DNA from: Chaunax sp. Z400
Taxonomy: Eukaryota; Chordata; Actinopteri; Lophiiformes; Chaunacidae
Assembly: GCA_037577475.1 (NCBI GenBank)
Contig: CM075188.1
Coordinates: forward strand, 7,660,501-7,724,500
DNA length: 64,000 bases
Direction of reading: 5' to 3'
Shown here: positions 49,826 through 64,000 of the stretch, piece by piece
How positions within the stretch are numbered: the first letter of the stretch is position 1
Layout of the letters: every line of letters starts with the position of its first letter
Notes under the pieces: model-generated
What the model was told of the DNA's origin: nothing
Databases searched by the model: none
What the model saw: only the letters and a program-made list of their open reading frames with translations
Position numbers and translations under genes: made by a program

Positions 49826-52800
49826 ATGGGAAGCTTCAAGGGCCATGCGCTCCCTGGAAGCTTCTTTCTGGTAGCTGGGATCTGGTGGACAGGAAAACAC
49901 TCACTCTGGCACGCCACCCGCAGGAATAAGAATATAGGGTCCAGTCGACTGACGAGCAGAGCCTTACAACGCCGCCTGGAGATCTTCGAAAGCTCTGTCG
50001 TACTCTTCTTCTCTTTTGTTGGTACGTAGCTGAAACAACAACTGATTGAAGGTGATGAATCCAGTGCACACCAGAACAACTTAAATATGCATTGTCTTTA
50101 ATGACTGAGTGTGACACAAATAAGCATTTACAGTATTCACAGTTTAACTAAGGAGATGTGGGTGTTTTCTCCGCTGTGCTCCTCAGGGATACTGGCAGAA
50201 CAGTTTGTAGCAAATGGGCCGAGCTTCCGGTTGTATGACTCTAAGGAGAAACACTGGGAAGGTCTGATGAACTGGCAGCATTCCACCATGTACCTGTTCT
50301 TTGGCCTGTCTGGGGCGGTGTCCCTGATCATCCACACCACAGAGGCTGCTCCGCTGGCACTGGATAGGCTAATGCTGGCTGTCGCCTTCTTTAATGAAGG
50401 TAAGACACCCCCGCAGTCGGATGCCCTCGGGCACAACTTCATCAGTACCAACCATCAGGTTCCAAATGTGTTCGTGTGAATCATCACAAAGTGACCATTT
50501 TTCACCACATATTGATTCTAAATATTTGAAACTGTTTCAGTATTCATTCTCTATAGTATTGATCCACTGTCTGGTGTTTCTTTCATTACTATTCATATTG
50601 CATGTTTATTGCAGTCACTCTATTATTCTCTGCTACTAGATAAGAAAAGTCGTACCTCGTTGTCACATCATGTTTATCTTTTAATAAAAAATTTTGCCCT
50701 CAATGTCACGGAAATTTTCCCCCATGGTATCGAATATGGATATTTTTTAAAGTATTAAGATAAGATAAGATAAGATAAGATATCCCTTTATTAGTCCCAC
50801 AGTGGGGAAATTTACAATATTGCAGCAGCACAGTGTACAAAAACACAGCAGGAAGAGGGGAAATAATATTTTTAAAAATACAATACAATAAAGGAGGGGG
50901 TAAAGTGTCTCAAAAATATTTCACAGTACTATTACAAAAAAGTGTCTCAGTAATTCACACAAGTACTACTAATTGTTTGGTCTACTGGGAGCAGTGCTGA
51001 TTGTACAGTCTAACAGCTGCAGGAAGGAAAGACTTGCGAAAGCGCTCCTTCATGCACTTTGGGTGAAGCAACCTGTCGCTGAAGGAGCTCTCCAGTGCTG
51101 TTACTCGGTCCCGCATCGGGTGGGAGTGATTGTCCATTATGGATGACAGCTTAGTTGTCATCCTCCTTCCTCCCACCACCTCCACTGGGTCCAGGGGGCA
51201 TCCCAGGACAGAGCTGGCCTTCCTTATCAGTTTGTCGAGTCTTTTCCTGTCCGACACTGAGATGCCGCTGCCCCAGCAGACCACACCATAAAAAATGGCT
51301 GATGCCACCACGGTGTCATAAAATGTCTTGAGGAGTGCTCCCTGCACTCCAAAGGACCTCAGTCTCCTGAGCAGATAGAGTCTGCTCTGGCCTTTCCTAT
51401 AAAGTGCGGTGGTATTGTCGTGAAGTTAGAAATAACTTTTTTGTGACAACATTATTTATACAAACAACATTTTTATCCGTTACTTTTAATTAACTGTTTC
51501 AACCATTTATCCATTAATTTAGCTTATTCAATCATCTATAACTATTTTAAATGTGTGCTCATTATTTTTATATACTTTTTAACACTTTCATCCATACTTC
51601 TAGTTAACTGTTGAGACTCTCGTTGATTACATTTCACATACTCTGAATTGTATCACATCTGGTTCAAGTTATAGCTTACTCAATACTTGGATATATAATT
51701 TCTGATCAATGTTATGTCAATTTTTACCCCCATTTAGGAGGTTTTGTTGACCGTTTCTTCTTTGTTGGTTGGTTTGTTTGTTTTCTCAGGATTATGCAAA
51801 AACTAGTGAACAGATTTACAAAGAATTTGTTGTGAGGACGAGACATGAGCCAGGAAAGAGAGCCATTTTTTCTACTTTATTAAACATTGCAAGATAGAGA
51901 GTTTTTGAACATTTTACATTATTACACAAAAAAATTCTGAACCAATTTTGACAAACCTTTGTAGAAGCGTAGGTCAAAGGTCAGGCAAACTAAACAGTCA
52001 TGTGTTGGATTGTTCAGCCTGGTCAGCGGTAGGCGTTGTCATGCCATTCTTGTTTCAAATGAGCTGAGCTATACCACAACATTTCCATGTACTCCCTGGT
52101 TACTGCAGAAGGAAACCCTATGGTATCCATTCTAGACCATGAATATACAGTATCAATCATCAACATCTTTAGTAGATCAAAAGAGTCTAGTCACCATATA
52201 ACATGGTTATAACTGGATTCTAAACAAAGATTCCTTTTATCAGTTTGACAAATTCACAAATGTCTAAATAACATAGAGAAATTTTTTTTTAAAAACGAGG
52301 AATATGCACACCAAAAAGTTTTTGTTTAAAGCCTTTTATTTGCTGTAAAGCTCTTCCTCAGACTGATACAAACAGAGAGTCAATATCTTAAATACACCAA
52401 AATTATGTGACATAACAGGTGCAGACTGCTGTCAATAAAGTAATAGCAAACCTTATAATTATCATTTTACATACAGTACCAGTCAATAGTTTGGACATAC
52501 CTTCCCATCCACTTGAATGGAAACTGTGTCCAAATCTTTGACTGGTACTGTATATGCAAGTTGCAAATACATATTATTTGTAATAATTACATAGAAATAT
52601 GTAGAAAACCTCCATGTATACATAAGGCACAAAATAAATACATATTTACCACTAACAAAGCAATAAATGGGTGAAAACATATTTTTCTCCACTGTTTGAT
52701 GACCGTCTCTTTGTTTTGGCAGGATTCCTTTTCCTCTACCACCTCCATGGCAGGAGTATACTGGACGTCCATGTACATCAGCTCCTTGTCTATGCCATCT

Positions 52801-53327
52801 TTGGCGATGCTCTCGTTGCCTTCTTGGAGATCTTCCACAGGGGCAACATCCTCCTGGAGCTGCTCCGCTGCACCCTTGCTGTCCTGCAGGGGAGCTGGTT
52901 CTGGCAGGTAAATCTGAATATGTGCATATTACAGCAGAGGTTTATAGTGGTGCTTAATGACTCCTGACGCTGCTTTGACCACAGATTGGTTTTGTGCTGT
53001 ACCCGCCCGGTGGCCCTGAGTGGGACCTAAATGATCATAACAACATGATGTTCATCACCATGTGTTACTCCTGGCACCTCGCCTTCGCCATGCTCGTCGT
53101 GAGCGTGCTCTATTGCACTGTGAGCTGGTAAGAACCTGCACCACACCAGACATCCCAGAAGCTTTTTGCACTGGCAGTAACTCTCACAGCATTGTGCTAA
53201 ACTCAGGGGTTGTTTGTGTTTTGTCTGTAGTGTGGTTCGCTCCAGATTGAAGAGGACGCCTCCAATGGAAATGGGACTTCTGAAGCCCAGAGAGAGGGAT
53301 CCAGAGTCAGAAGATGAGATTGTATGA
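49826..53327 (+). CDS. tmem45a: Transmembrane protein 45A, 5 coding exons
   Basis: A multi-pass membrane protein of the TMEM45/DUF716 family whose molecular role is unclear; human TMEM45A is linked to epidermal and hypoxia responses. Exons: 49826-50021, 50187-50399, 52723-52907, 52985-53127, 53231-53327. They sum to 834 nt, or 277 aa plus stop (human 275). Family marks in order: MGSFKGHALPGSFF, RRLEIFESS, ILAEQFVANGP, HWEGLMNWQHSTMYLFFGL, HGRSILDVHVHQLLV, NILLELLRCTLAVLQGSWFWQ, IGFVLYPPGGPEWDL, and a cytosolic tail RSRLKRTPPMEMGLLKPRERD. About seven hydrophobic segments. tmem45b is the alternative by sequence; the lnp1 neighbour favours tmem45a. Intron 2 holds a 5'-truncated LINE in antisense. 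Confidence 0.85.
50757..51408 (-). mobile_element. 5'-truncated LINE with reverse-transcriptase C-terminus
   Basis: On the minus strand an open frame (51408 down to 50982) reads GQSRLYLLRRLRSFGVQGALL, FYDTVVASAIFYGVVCWGS and RLDKLIRKASSVLGCPL, the C-terminal region of a common fish non-LTR retrotransposon ORF2. A 3' UTR follows, ending in ACTAATAAAGGGATATC and five TTATC-type repeats (50757-50782). It is a dead 5'-truncated copy in tmem45a intron 2. I cannot name the clade with certainty (L2/CR1/Rex1-like). Confidence 0.8.
51745..51990 (+). repeat. Interspersed repeat of the CAGGATTATGCAAAAACTA family
   Basis: TTGGTTTGTTTGTTTTCTCAG then GATTATGCAAAAACTAGTGAACAG, followed by AAATTCTGAACCAATTTTGA. 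Same family as 46000-46670 and 31500-32070. No coding content; it lies in tmem45a intron 2. Confidence 0.45.
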
Positions 53328-55216
53328 GGAGAACTGTTACACATCCACTCCTGTTTATCACATTTCAATCAGGGATATAATGTTTGCTGTTCCAGGATGA
53401 CAGGAAGCAAGGCATGCAGATAGCGATAAGGAATAAGGACATGGTGTCTGGATGCTTTACTTATGAAATATGCCTCTACCTCTGCCTTATTCAATCAGCT
53501 GTCAACCCCCTTAACCTTACTCTCATTGGTAATTGCTATTTATTTTACTGTGGCCTGATGCTTTCATATATACTCTGTCATATAATTTTTCATGATTAAT
53601 TTGCACACACTGTATATGACAGCATGAACTCATAAGGGAAAGCTTTTTTTAATTGTTTATATGCTTTCATTGTGTTCACCAAACTTTTCTTGTCAGACAT
53701 TTTGGTGCTGAGTAGAGCCATCTCATGGTGAAAACAGTCCTCATCACCAGTAAGGCCAAATACTACATAAAAGCATGTCTTAAAGTATGTGATCTGTTTT
53801 TGTTTTTATTTCTTAATGGTACAAAGTTGAGTCAAATAATTGCAACACAACTGCCAACATTAGAATTTTATTAAAATTATTTAACTGTTTAGATTTTGCT
53901 ATTTGATATTAACAGATATTGATATTGTTAACGTGTGCCTTTCTTTTTTCAGTATTTAACACTTTCATGTCATTAAAAAAAACTTATAATAGGACTATCT
54001 GCTGAAGTTATGCTTTTGTGAGGCACTTTCTGATGACCAACATCATATATGTGTGTCTATAAAAATATTCCTCCCATTTCTTTCTCACTGCATTAGTAAA
54101 ATCTGTGTACTACATTAATACCAAATGATCTCTATGTATCACTTCATCATCTCAACAGGAAGGAGAAATTGTTTCATATAAATGCCCAGACTCAGGACAG
54201 AATAATACAATGTAACTACTGGCAACAGGCGTAAAGAAGATTGTTTGTGTATAAGAGAGATGAATCACTCAGTTCTTAAAAACGTGGCTCCTACCTGACC
54301 GCTTTGGCTTACCTTCCTGCCTGCTACTGATGTGCTACAGACGTCAAGCCGTTATATATAATTACGCCTGAAACTAAATTGTTTTTCATTATCAACCAAC
54401 CCACCAATGACAATTCTTGATTAATTCATTATAAAATGATGTATGGAATGTTTGTGAAAATGTCAATCACGTGTGTTTCATCGGATCAGAATCACAAAAA
54501 TATTCAAGATATCCAGACAAATGTCACAAAAAGCCAAAAAGGGGATCAATACAGCTGGTAAATGAAATAACGTGTTTCATATTGCTGTATAGAAAATAGT
54601 TAATCAATCAGTCCATGATCAAAATAATTGCGGATTGTTTTTCTGTTGATTGATAGCTGATACAAAATAATCAGCAGCTATAAGTTTTAAAAAAAAAATC
54701 ATTACAATAGAATCAGAATCAGAATTATCTTTATTGTCATCATACGCAAGTACAATAAAATTCCGTATGGCTTCTCTCCAGTACAGGTAGAAAAAGATAA
54801 AAAGATACAAATGATAAAAATATAAAAATATATCACATACAAAGCCCAATATTTATAGGGGTAGTGCAACAAACAAATTTATATACATGTTAATTACATA
54901 AAATAAATAGAATTACTTCAGGTTTAATCTTGATTTGCATAACACATAGTAAATGACTTAATAATCTGTATAAAGTCGCTGAACGTCCCCCTGTGTGCTG
55001 TGAAGTTGATCGTCTCTTAAATAAGGATCAGAGTGAGACCTCTCGCCTTGTATTTGTACAGGTAAACTTACCTGGCAGCTTGAGGCCTGCCAGCAGTGAC
55101 GTCACTATGTTGTTCATCCTCGTAGCTTGAAGGAAAACGTCAACGTTTCCCCCTGACTCCCGGAAACAAGCAGATTTTTGCATCTAGTCCAGTTTAATCA
55201 TCAAGGATCTTCAGCT
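53328..55216. other. tmem45a-sft2d2 intergenic region
   Basis: AT-rich tmem45a 3' side, one retroposon tail at 54712-54800 (AATCAGAATCAGAATTATC, TTTATTGTCATCATACGCAAG), then the sft2d2 promoter side from about 55080, which is CpG-containing. No exon found. Confidence 0.55.
54712..54800 (-). mobile_element. Retroposon 3' tail
   Basis: AGAATCAGAATCAGAATTATCTTTATTGTC on the plus strand is the inverted tail of a common fish retroposon (short AATCAG direct repeats, then a TTTATTG stretch). The body beyond about 54800 is not recognisable. Confidence 0.45.
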
Positions 55217-58200
55217 ATGGATAAATTAAAATCGGTTTTAAATGGCGAAGAGGCGCGCAGAGATGACCGAACCATCATAGAGGTAAAATCAGCGTTAGCC
55301 GACGCTGTTTGAACATGAATCTCAGATGAGGTATTAACTGATTAAACTGTGTTAATGCAGACAGTCAATGAAGCCTCTTCTTTGAGCTGGAGCACACGAG
55401 TGAAGGGATTCATCGCCTGCTTCGTGGTGGGGGGCGCGTGCACTATTGTGGTAAGGATCTGTATTTCTGTAAAAGCTAATCTCTTGTTGGTGTTTGGCTC
55501 GATCCTCAATGAGGAAGAGCCCATGTGGCCTTACTGGTTCTTCTGGCCCTGAGGAATGTTGACGACTGATGTTGATACATTTCCAGTCTTATCTTAAAGC
55601 ACCAGCTGCACATGTCACCTGGAGTTAAATGTCACTATCTTCATGTCTGTGTTACAGGGAGTATGTATGCTCTTCCTCCCCAGGATTGGGCTCACTCTCT
55701 TCATTGTGTTTTACACTTTTGGAAACATATGTGCTCTGTGCAGGTCAGTATCCGCAGCAATGAGAACTAATGATTTGCAAGTCCTTTTTAATCTAAATGT
55801 AATTGAATACAGAACAAAGATATTTAATGTTCAAACTGGTAAACTTTATTGTTTTTTAATGAATATACACTAATTCTGCATTTGATGCCTGCAACACATT
55901 TCTAAAAAGTTGGGACAGGGTCATGTTTACCATTGTTGTACGTCACCTTTTCTTTTAACAACACTCAGTCAGTGTTTGTGAAGAGAGAAGACTAATTACT
56001 GAAGTTTTCAAAGTTGTATTCTGGCTCATTCTTGCTTGATATACGACTTCAGTGGTTTAACAGTCTGAGGTCTCTGTTGTATCTGGTGCTTCATAAAGCT
56101 CCACACATTTTCAGTGGGGGACAGGTCTGGACTGCAGACAGGCCAAGTCTAGTAGCTGGACTCTTACTCTGAAGCCTCGCTGTTGTAAGGCAGCAGAATG
56201 TGGCTTCATTGTCTTGCTGGAATAAACAGGGATGTCCCTGAAAAATAAAAAAAGACGTTGTCTGGATAGCAGCACATGTTGTTCCTAAACCTGTATGTAC
56301 CTTTCAGCATTAATGGTGCCTTCACAGATGTGATATTTAAACATACCATCACAGATGCTGGCTTTTGAACTTTGTGCTGGTGACAATCTGGATGATCCTC
56401 TTTAGCCTGGAGGACACAACGGCCATGATTTCCAAAAATCATTTGAAATTTAAACTCATCAGACTAAAGGACATTTTTCCACTTTGCATCAGTTCATCCC
56501 AGATGAGCTCAGGTCCAGAGAAGTCAGCCGTGTTTCTGGATGTTGTTTTCTGTGCTTTGCATGGACTTTTGCATTTGTAGATGCAGTGATGAACTGTATT
56601 TACTGACAACAGTTTTCCAAACTGTTTCTGAGCCCATGTAATAATATGCCTCATAGCATCATGTCAGTTTTTAATGCAGTATCGTCTGAGGGATCGAAGG
56701 TCACGGTCATTCAATGCTGGTATTCATCCTGTCCTTTTACGTACAGAGATTTCTCCAGATTCTCTGAATCTTTTGATGATATTATGGTCTGTAGATGGTG
56801 AAATACTCATTCATTGCAATTGTGTGTTTAGAAACTTTGTTCTTAAATGGCTTGAGTATTTGCCCACACAGATTTTCATAAAGTGGTGAACATCTCTCCC
56901 CATCTTTGCTTGTGAATGACTGAGCCTTCCGAGGATGCTCCTTTCATACTCCATCATAGAATCACTTGTTACCATTGAGCGTCTCTACCTGTGGAATGAT
57001 CCAATCAGATGATTTTGAGCATTACACAATTTTCCCTGTCTGTTATTGTCCTTGTGCTAGCGTTTTATCCCCCACCAACATAAAAATGACAGGCAGCCTC
57101 AGCCAGGAGATTGTGACCATTTTCATACCAATTAGTAGAAGGACCCTAGAAGTCGAATGTCTGATAGTTGTTTTGTTTTGGTATATTACCCAATGGACAG
57201 TAAGAGGGTTCTAAAGCAATTCTATACCAAGGCATTGTTTAATTTCATGTTCTATGTTTTGTACCAAAAGATATGTGTGTGATCACTCACCAGGGCACAA
57301 CCCCTCCAGCACTGATCTGAAGTCCTGCTAAATTTTGATGTAGTGTTGCTTGTATTTTAAGTAGGACTTTGTATAGTATGTCCAGTCGTTAGCATCAATA
57401 TGAGCATGTGCATGCTGAATATGGACTATATTTTCATTCTATGATCCTGTCAAACAGCACCATGTTTCTGATGGGGCCACTGAAGCAGTTGAAAAGGATG
57501 TGTGACAAAACAAGAGCGCTGGCCACCACAATAATGATTGTGAGTGCACAAAACAATGATGATTTTTCCTTTTACTTTGTTTCGTGCCTATACAGCCTCA
57601 TCTGATTAACGCTCAGTCTACAGACTTCTAAAGGGACATTAATATGGAACACATGATGACATTAGCCTGGATAGAAAACTGATTACTGCTTGTTCCTTAT
57701 TTAAATGTACTCGGTCACAAGTTGGGAAAGAAAACGTGACAAAAGCTGTCGATGTATAAGGAGATTAATTCAACCTGCTAAAATCTCTCTTTAAATGGGA
57801 TCCAGTCTCAGTTCACAACCTGAAATTCAGAATCACATTTAACCTGTCATCACTGATAACCAAGCACCAACCAGCATGTTTAAATCACCGTCCTTGTTGT
57901 CATTTCTATTTGTCCTATTGTTTGCTCTAGACGTGCCTTGTGTTGACTCTCTGTGCAGCATTCTGGGTGAGTGGGCTTAGTAGTAAATGTTACAATCACT
58001 TCTAACTCTCTAAGAACTTAATATAGTGGTGATTAAGTCCTTTAGCCAACATTATATTTTTCTTTCTTACAGTGGAAGAACTTTGGACTTGCTTTGTTAT
58101 TTTGCATCTTGCAAATCTTGTCGTTTGCCTGGTGAGTCACGATTTCTCTACCTGGATTTTTGTCTTAAATTCATTTTAATTTATGAAAATGAATTTAAAA

Positions 58201-58392
58201 TGTTCTTTGTTTGCAGGTACAGTCTGTCATACATCCCATTTGTGAGGTTTGTCATTGGAACACCATTTATTCAATTCAGCTTCAGAATTGTTCAAAATCA
58301 AAATGTCATTTACAGCTTGTCTGGGTGTGTGAACTCTGTGAAATCTTTCCAGGGATGCTATGTTGAGGATGGTGGCGATCTGCATGAAGTGA
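55217..58392 (+). CDS. sft2d2: Vesicle transport protein Sft2d2, 8 coding exons
   Basis: SFT2/Got1-type four-helix membrane protein; yeast Sft2 acts in fusion of endosome-derived vesicles with the Golgi. Exons: 55217-55282, 55361-55450, 55658-55743, 57458-57539, 57931-57966, 58073-58131, 58217-58246, 58353-58392. They sum to 489 nt, or 162 aa plus stop (human SFT2D2 160). Family marks: MDKLKSVLNG, EASSLSWSTRVKGFIACF, LFLPRIGLTLFIVFYTFGN, MGPLKQLKRM, TLCAAFWWKN, LALLFCILQ, AWYSLSYIPFVRDA. The WSTRVKGFIACF and IVFYTFGNI stretches fit SFT2D2 better than SFT2D1. Exons 5 and 7 are very small (36 and 30 nt). Intron 3 holds a Tc1/mariner relic on the opposite strand. The start begins the expected conserved N-terminus. 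Confidence 0.93.
55747..57057 (-). mobile_element. Decayed Tc1/mariner transposon in sft2d2 intron 3
   Basis: On the minus strand it carries the same relic transposase as 2363-3520, including the segment around VCLNITSVKAPLMLKGTYRF and the Pro-Thr-Glu-Asn coding region near 56110. It is longer than the other copy in its 5' half, but its 3' terminal repeat is cut off near 55747. Frames are broken, so it is inactive. Confidence 0.8.
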
Positions 58393-58668
58393 GGTCCTGT
58401 CATTGTGCTCTGGGTTCCGGCTGGATGAAGTGTTTTAAGAAAGGAAGTTACCGAAGTTACTGTCATTGAAGTTACAGAAACAGCCTCCTGGTTCTGTTTC
58501 AGAGAGTCTGTGACTCTTCCTGCTGCAGATACACACATACTACAGTGGTTTTATCTCCAAAATGTGTCTTATGCTTCATTCACTGTGCATTAATTTTTAG
58601 TAGGTATTGATTACTTGAACCACTTTTATTATGTGTGGGTTTGATTTTCAATAGGTGTAAATATTTGT

Positions 58669-58674
58669 AATAAA
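58669..58674 (+). terminator. sft2d2: sft2d2 poly(A) signal
   Basis: AATAAA lies 277 bp past the sft2d2 stop and is followed within 30 bp by TG-rich sequence (TGTGTTAATG, GTGGTG). This is a good position for the end of the transcript. Confidence 0.6.
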
Positions 58675-60265
58675 TGAATGTGTTAATGAACATATAGTGG
58701 TGTCATTATTTTCATAGTGGATTAAATGTAAATGTGGCACATCCTGAATACAGAAGGATCAGAGAGGGGCAATGTGGAAGCTTTAGATGGCTTAAAAGTC
58801 ACAATTGTGAACTAAAATAGACTGATGTCAAATTTAGGATGTAAATATGCAGTTTCATTCACCATTTAATGTAAAATGCTTACAAGAATATTATCCTGAT
58901 TATATGTTGCTTTTATATACATTTTATAGAAAAGTTTGTTCTATAAGAGCGTCTTCAACTTTTAAGTTGTTCTATAATCTGAATGATATTTTTGTAAAAC
59001 ACAAACATAGTTGACACTTGCATTCCTTGAATATTTTATGTTATTTTGTTAAGTGTAGCTCAGTGCACAAAGGTTTTTCAGGAATTATGTTTAGAAGCAT
59101 GGCTAGTTTGGGCTTCATAAAAGTTTGGGCTTCATAAAATCACTGTAGTTGGCAGAGTCAGAGACTGTGGCTCCTGTTGACCAAAAAGGCAAAAACTCCA
59201 GCAACACTTGCAGTAGGAACCAAGACATGAATGAATGACGTTTTAAAGTTATTTTAAATTTTTTCTCATGAAGTAGGAGTTTCATGTAACTGTAACTGTA
59301 ACAAAGACAGCAGTTTTACAAGCAAGTTTGTCTTTTGTTTCCAATATAACATGATTATTAGTGTCCTCTGCTATTTAGAAATCTGTGAATATAAATGTGA
59401 ATCTACCTGAAAGAAAAATTAAAAATCTACAGAAGCAGCATGAGTGTAATTTGCATTTATGATACCTGGTCTACTCAATCTTTATTCAGTGTATGACCAG
59501 AGGAACATATTTACTACTATAACATTTACATGTATATAGATGGCTTGTGTTACGTATTAATGTAATACAGTAACTTTGAGAGGATGATCTCTGGTGTGAT
59601 CCCCAGGAGGCAGATATATACAGTCAACAGACCAGAGTCAGATACACAGTGAACCGGAGCATCCAGAAACATTATCAAGATAGAGACTAGTGGAAAGAAA
59701 AAAGGCAAGATCAGGCTTCACAGCAGTTCTCATACAAGCTGCCTTGAGTCAGTGAGCTATTACTTTATACACAGGACAGTGAAAGGAACGGAACTTTAGC
59801 AGTGTAGAACCAGCAACCAGCCACCAAGTCAAGAGGAAAAAAACCCAGATCCATTGAGGCAGATGAAACAGAAATACCACAGAGCATAAACCACTGAATG
59901 ACTCTAAGTTTTGAGTAACCTGCCAACTGCTTGATGAGGATGACAAATTGCAACCTATAATAGAGCCTTGAAGAGACAGAAGATGGACAAACAACCCTCA
60001 GAGAATACCACAGTCTCCAAAAGCATACGGAGCCATCTGTGCAGAAATATAATCAGAGCTGGAGCACATAGTTCGGAGGCCCCTACAGGCATTCCGGCCT
60101 CTCCTCACATCCAGCTAATCATTCTATATTTGTGGGCTAACATGAGGGCCCTGCATACTCAGTCAGTTTACTCAAGTAGTACATTTTTGTAAAGTTCTCT
60201 TATATATTATTCATTTTCAATTCAGAGGAAAATAATTGTAATCTACATTCTATTGTAGTCAACAG

Positions 60266-60319
<54 letters not shown>

Positions 60320-60514
60320 ATGTTTGCTATCTAAGTATTTATTATATTGGGAAAGAAAAGCTATAGTATTTCTAATTTTACAAATGACTGGGAAGCTCTT
60401 CCGCGTGTTTTTTTATTTTGTATATTTGTTTCTTTCGTTTGTTTCTTCCGCGTGTTTTTTTTCTTCCGCATGTTTACCAGATGGGCGCGCTCCGTGACGC
60501 GCGCTTTACCCAGC
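58675..60514. other. sft2d2-chd1l intergenic region
   Basis: Mostly AT-rich with no exon found. A compound (TA)n(TG)n microsatellite lies at 60266-60319. CpG density rises from about 60400 into the chd1l promoter. Confidence 0.6.
60266..60319. repeat. Compound (TA)n(TG)n microsatellite
   Basis: About 14 TA units pass directly into about 12 TG units. It lies roughly 310 bp upstream of the chd1l start codon. Confidence 0.9.
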
Positions 60515-60524
60515 GTCACGTGAC
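60515..60524. promoter_or_regulatory. chd1l: GTCACGTGAC palindrome in chd1l promoter
   Basis: A perfect 10-bp palindrome centred on CACGTG, identical to the CLEAR consensus and also a high-affinity USF/MAX E-box. It lies 105 bp upstream of the chd1l ATG in a CpG-rich stretch (GGGCGCGC, GACGCGCGC). Confidence 0.6.
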
Positions 60525-60628
60525 CAAGCCAGGAAGTGAAGCTGGTCTACATGAAAACAGACTCTTGTCTGTACAAGTCTGTGCTAGAGTGACTCCTATG
60601 TATGTGTTTGTCCTGTCGGTCTGGAAAC

Positions 60629-64000
<3,372 letters not shown>

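Noticed and set aside
50982..51347. A 121-aa independent gene
   Set aside because: It is the C-terminal part of a LINE reverse transcriptase, followed by the element's 3' tail.

Overview
This window is a piece of a vertebrate nuclear chromosome, almost certainly a ray-finned (teleost) fish. Six protein-coding genes with GT-AG introns are visible and one more runs off the right edge. The introns are short. The space between exons holds typical fish repeats: Tc1/mariner relics, tRNA-derived SINEs, 3' ends of non-LTR retrotransposons, foldback elements and long dinucleotide tracts. Nothing prokaryotic, viral or CRISPR-like is present. I rebuilt every gene exon by exon; all splice phases join, and the predicted protein lengths match the vertebrate families.

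Layout, left to right: nit2 (minus, 1479-9049, 10 coding exons, 279 aa); tbc1d23 (minus, 12460-21767, 19 coding exons, 696 aa); tomm70a (minus, 23770-34483, 12 coding exons, 576 aa); lnp1 (plus, 38028-42941, 4 coding exons, about 212 aa); tmem45a (plus, coding 49826-53327 with a distal 5' UTR exon ending at 47436, 277 aa); sft2d2 (plus, 55217-58392, 8 coding exons, 162 aa); and the 5' part of chd1l (plus, from 60629; seven coding exons seen, continuing beyond 64000).

The genes do not form a pathway. They are a conserved neighbourhood: nit2, tbc1d23, tomm70, lnp1 and tmem45a are also neighbours on human 3q12, whereas SFT2D2 and CHD1L are on human 1q. Compared with the human order as I recall it, the tbc1d23-nit2 pair is inverted as a block next to tomm70a. 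Their products work in separate places: omega-amidase metabolism (Nit2), endosome-to-Golgi tethering (Tbc1d23), mitochondrial import (Tomm70), a predicted membrane protein (Tmem45a), Golgi vesicle traffic (Sft2d2) and chromatin remodelling in DNA repair (Chd1l).

The most unusual points are: (1) the lnp1 gene ends in two exons that together encode a RING-H2 finger, absent from the human protein, with one predicted zinc cysteine changed to Phe; (2) a (TG)65 tract fills most of a 220-bp chd1l intron and ends 10 bp before the 3' splice site; (3) a 221-bp tandem duplication lies 22 bp upstream of lnp1 exon 2; (4) a perfect 10-bp GTCACGTGAC palindrome lies in the chd1l promoter; (5) two foldback elements of one family and two oppositely oriented Tc1/mariner relics of one family lie in introns.
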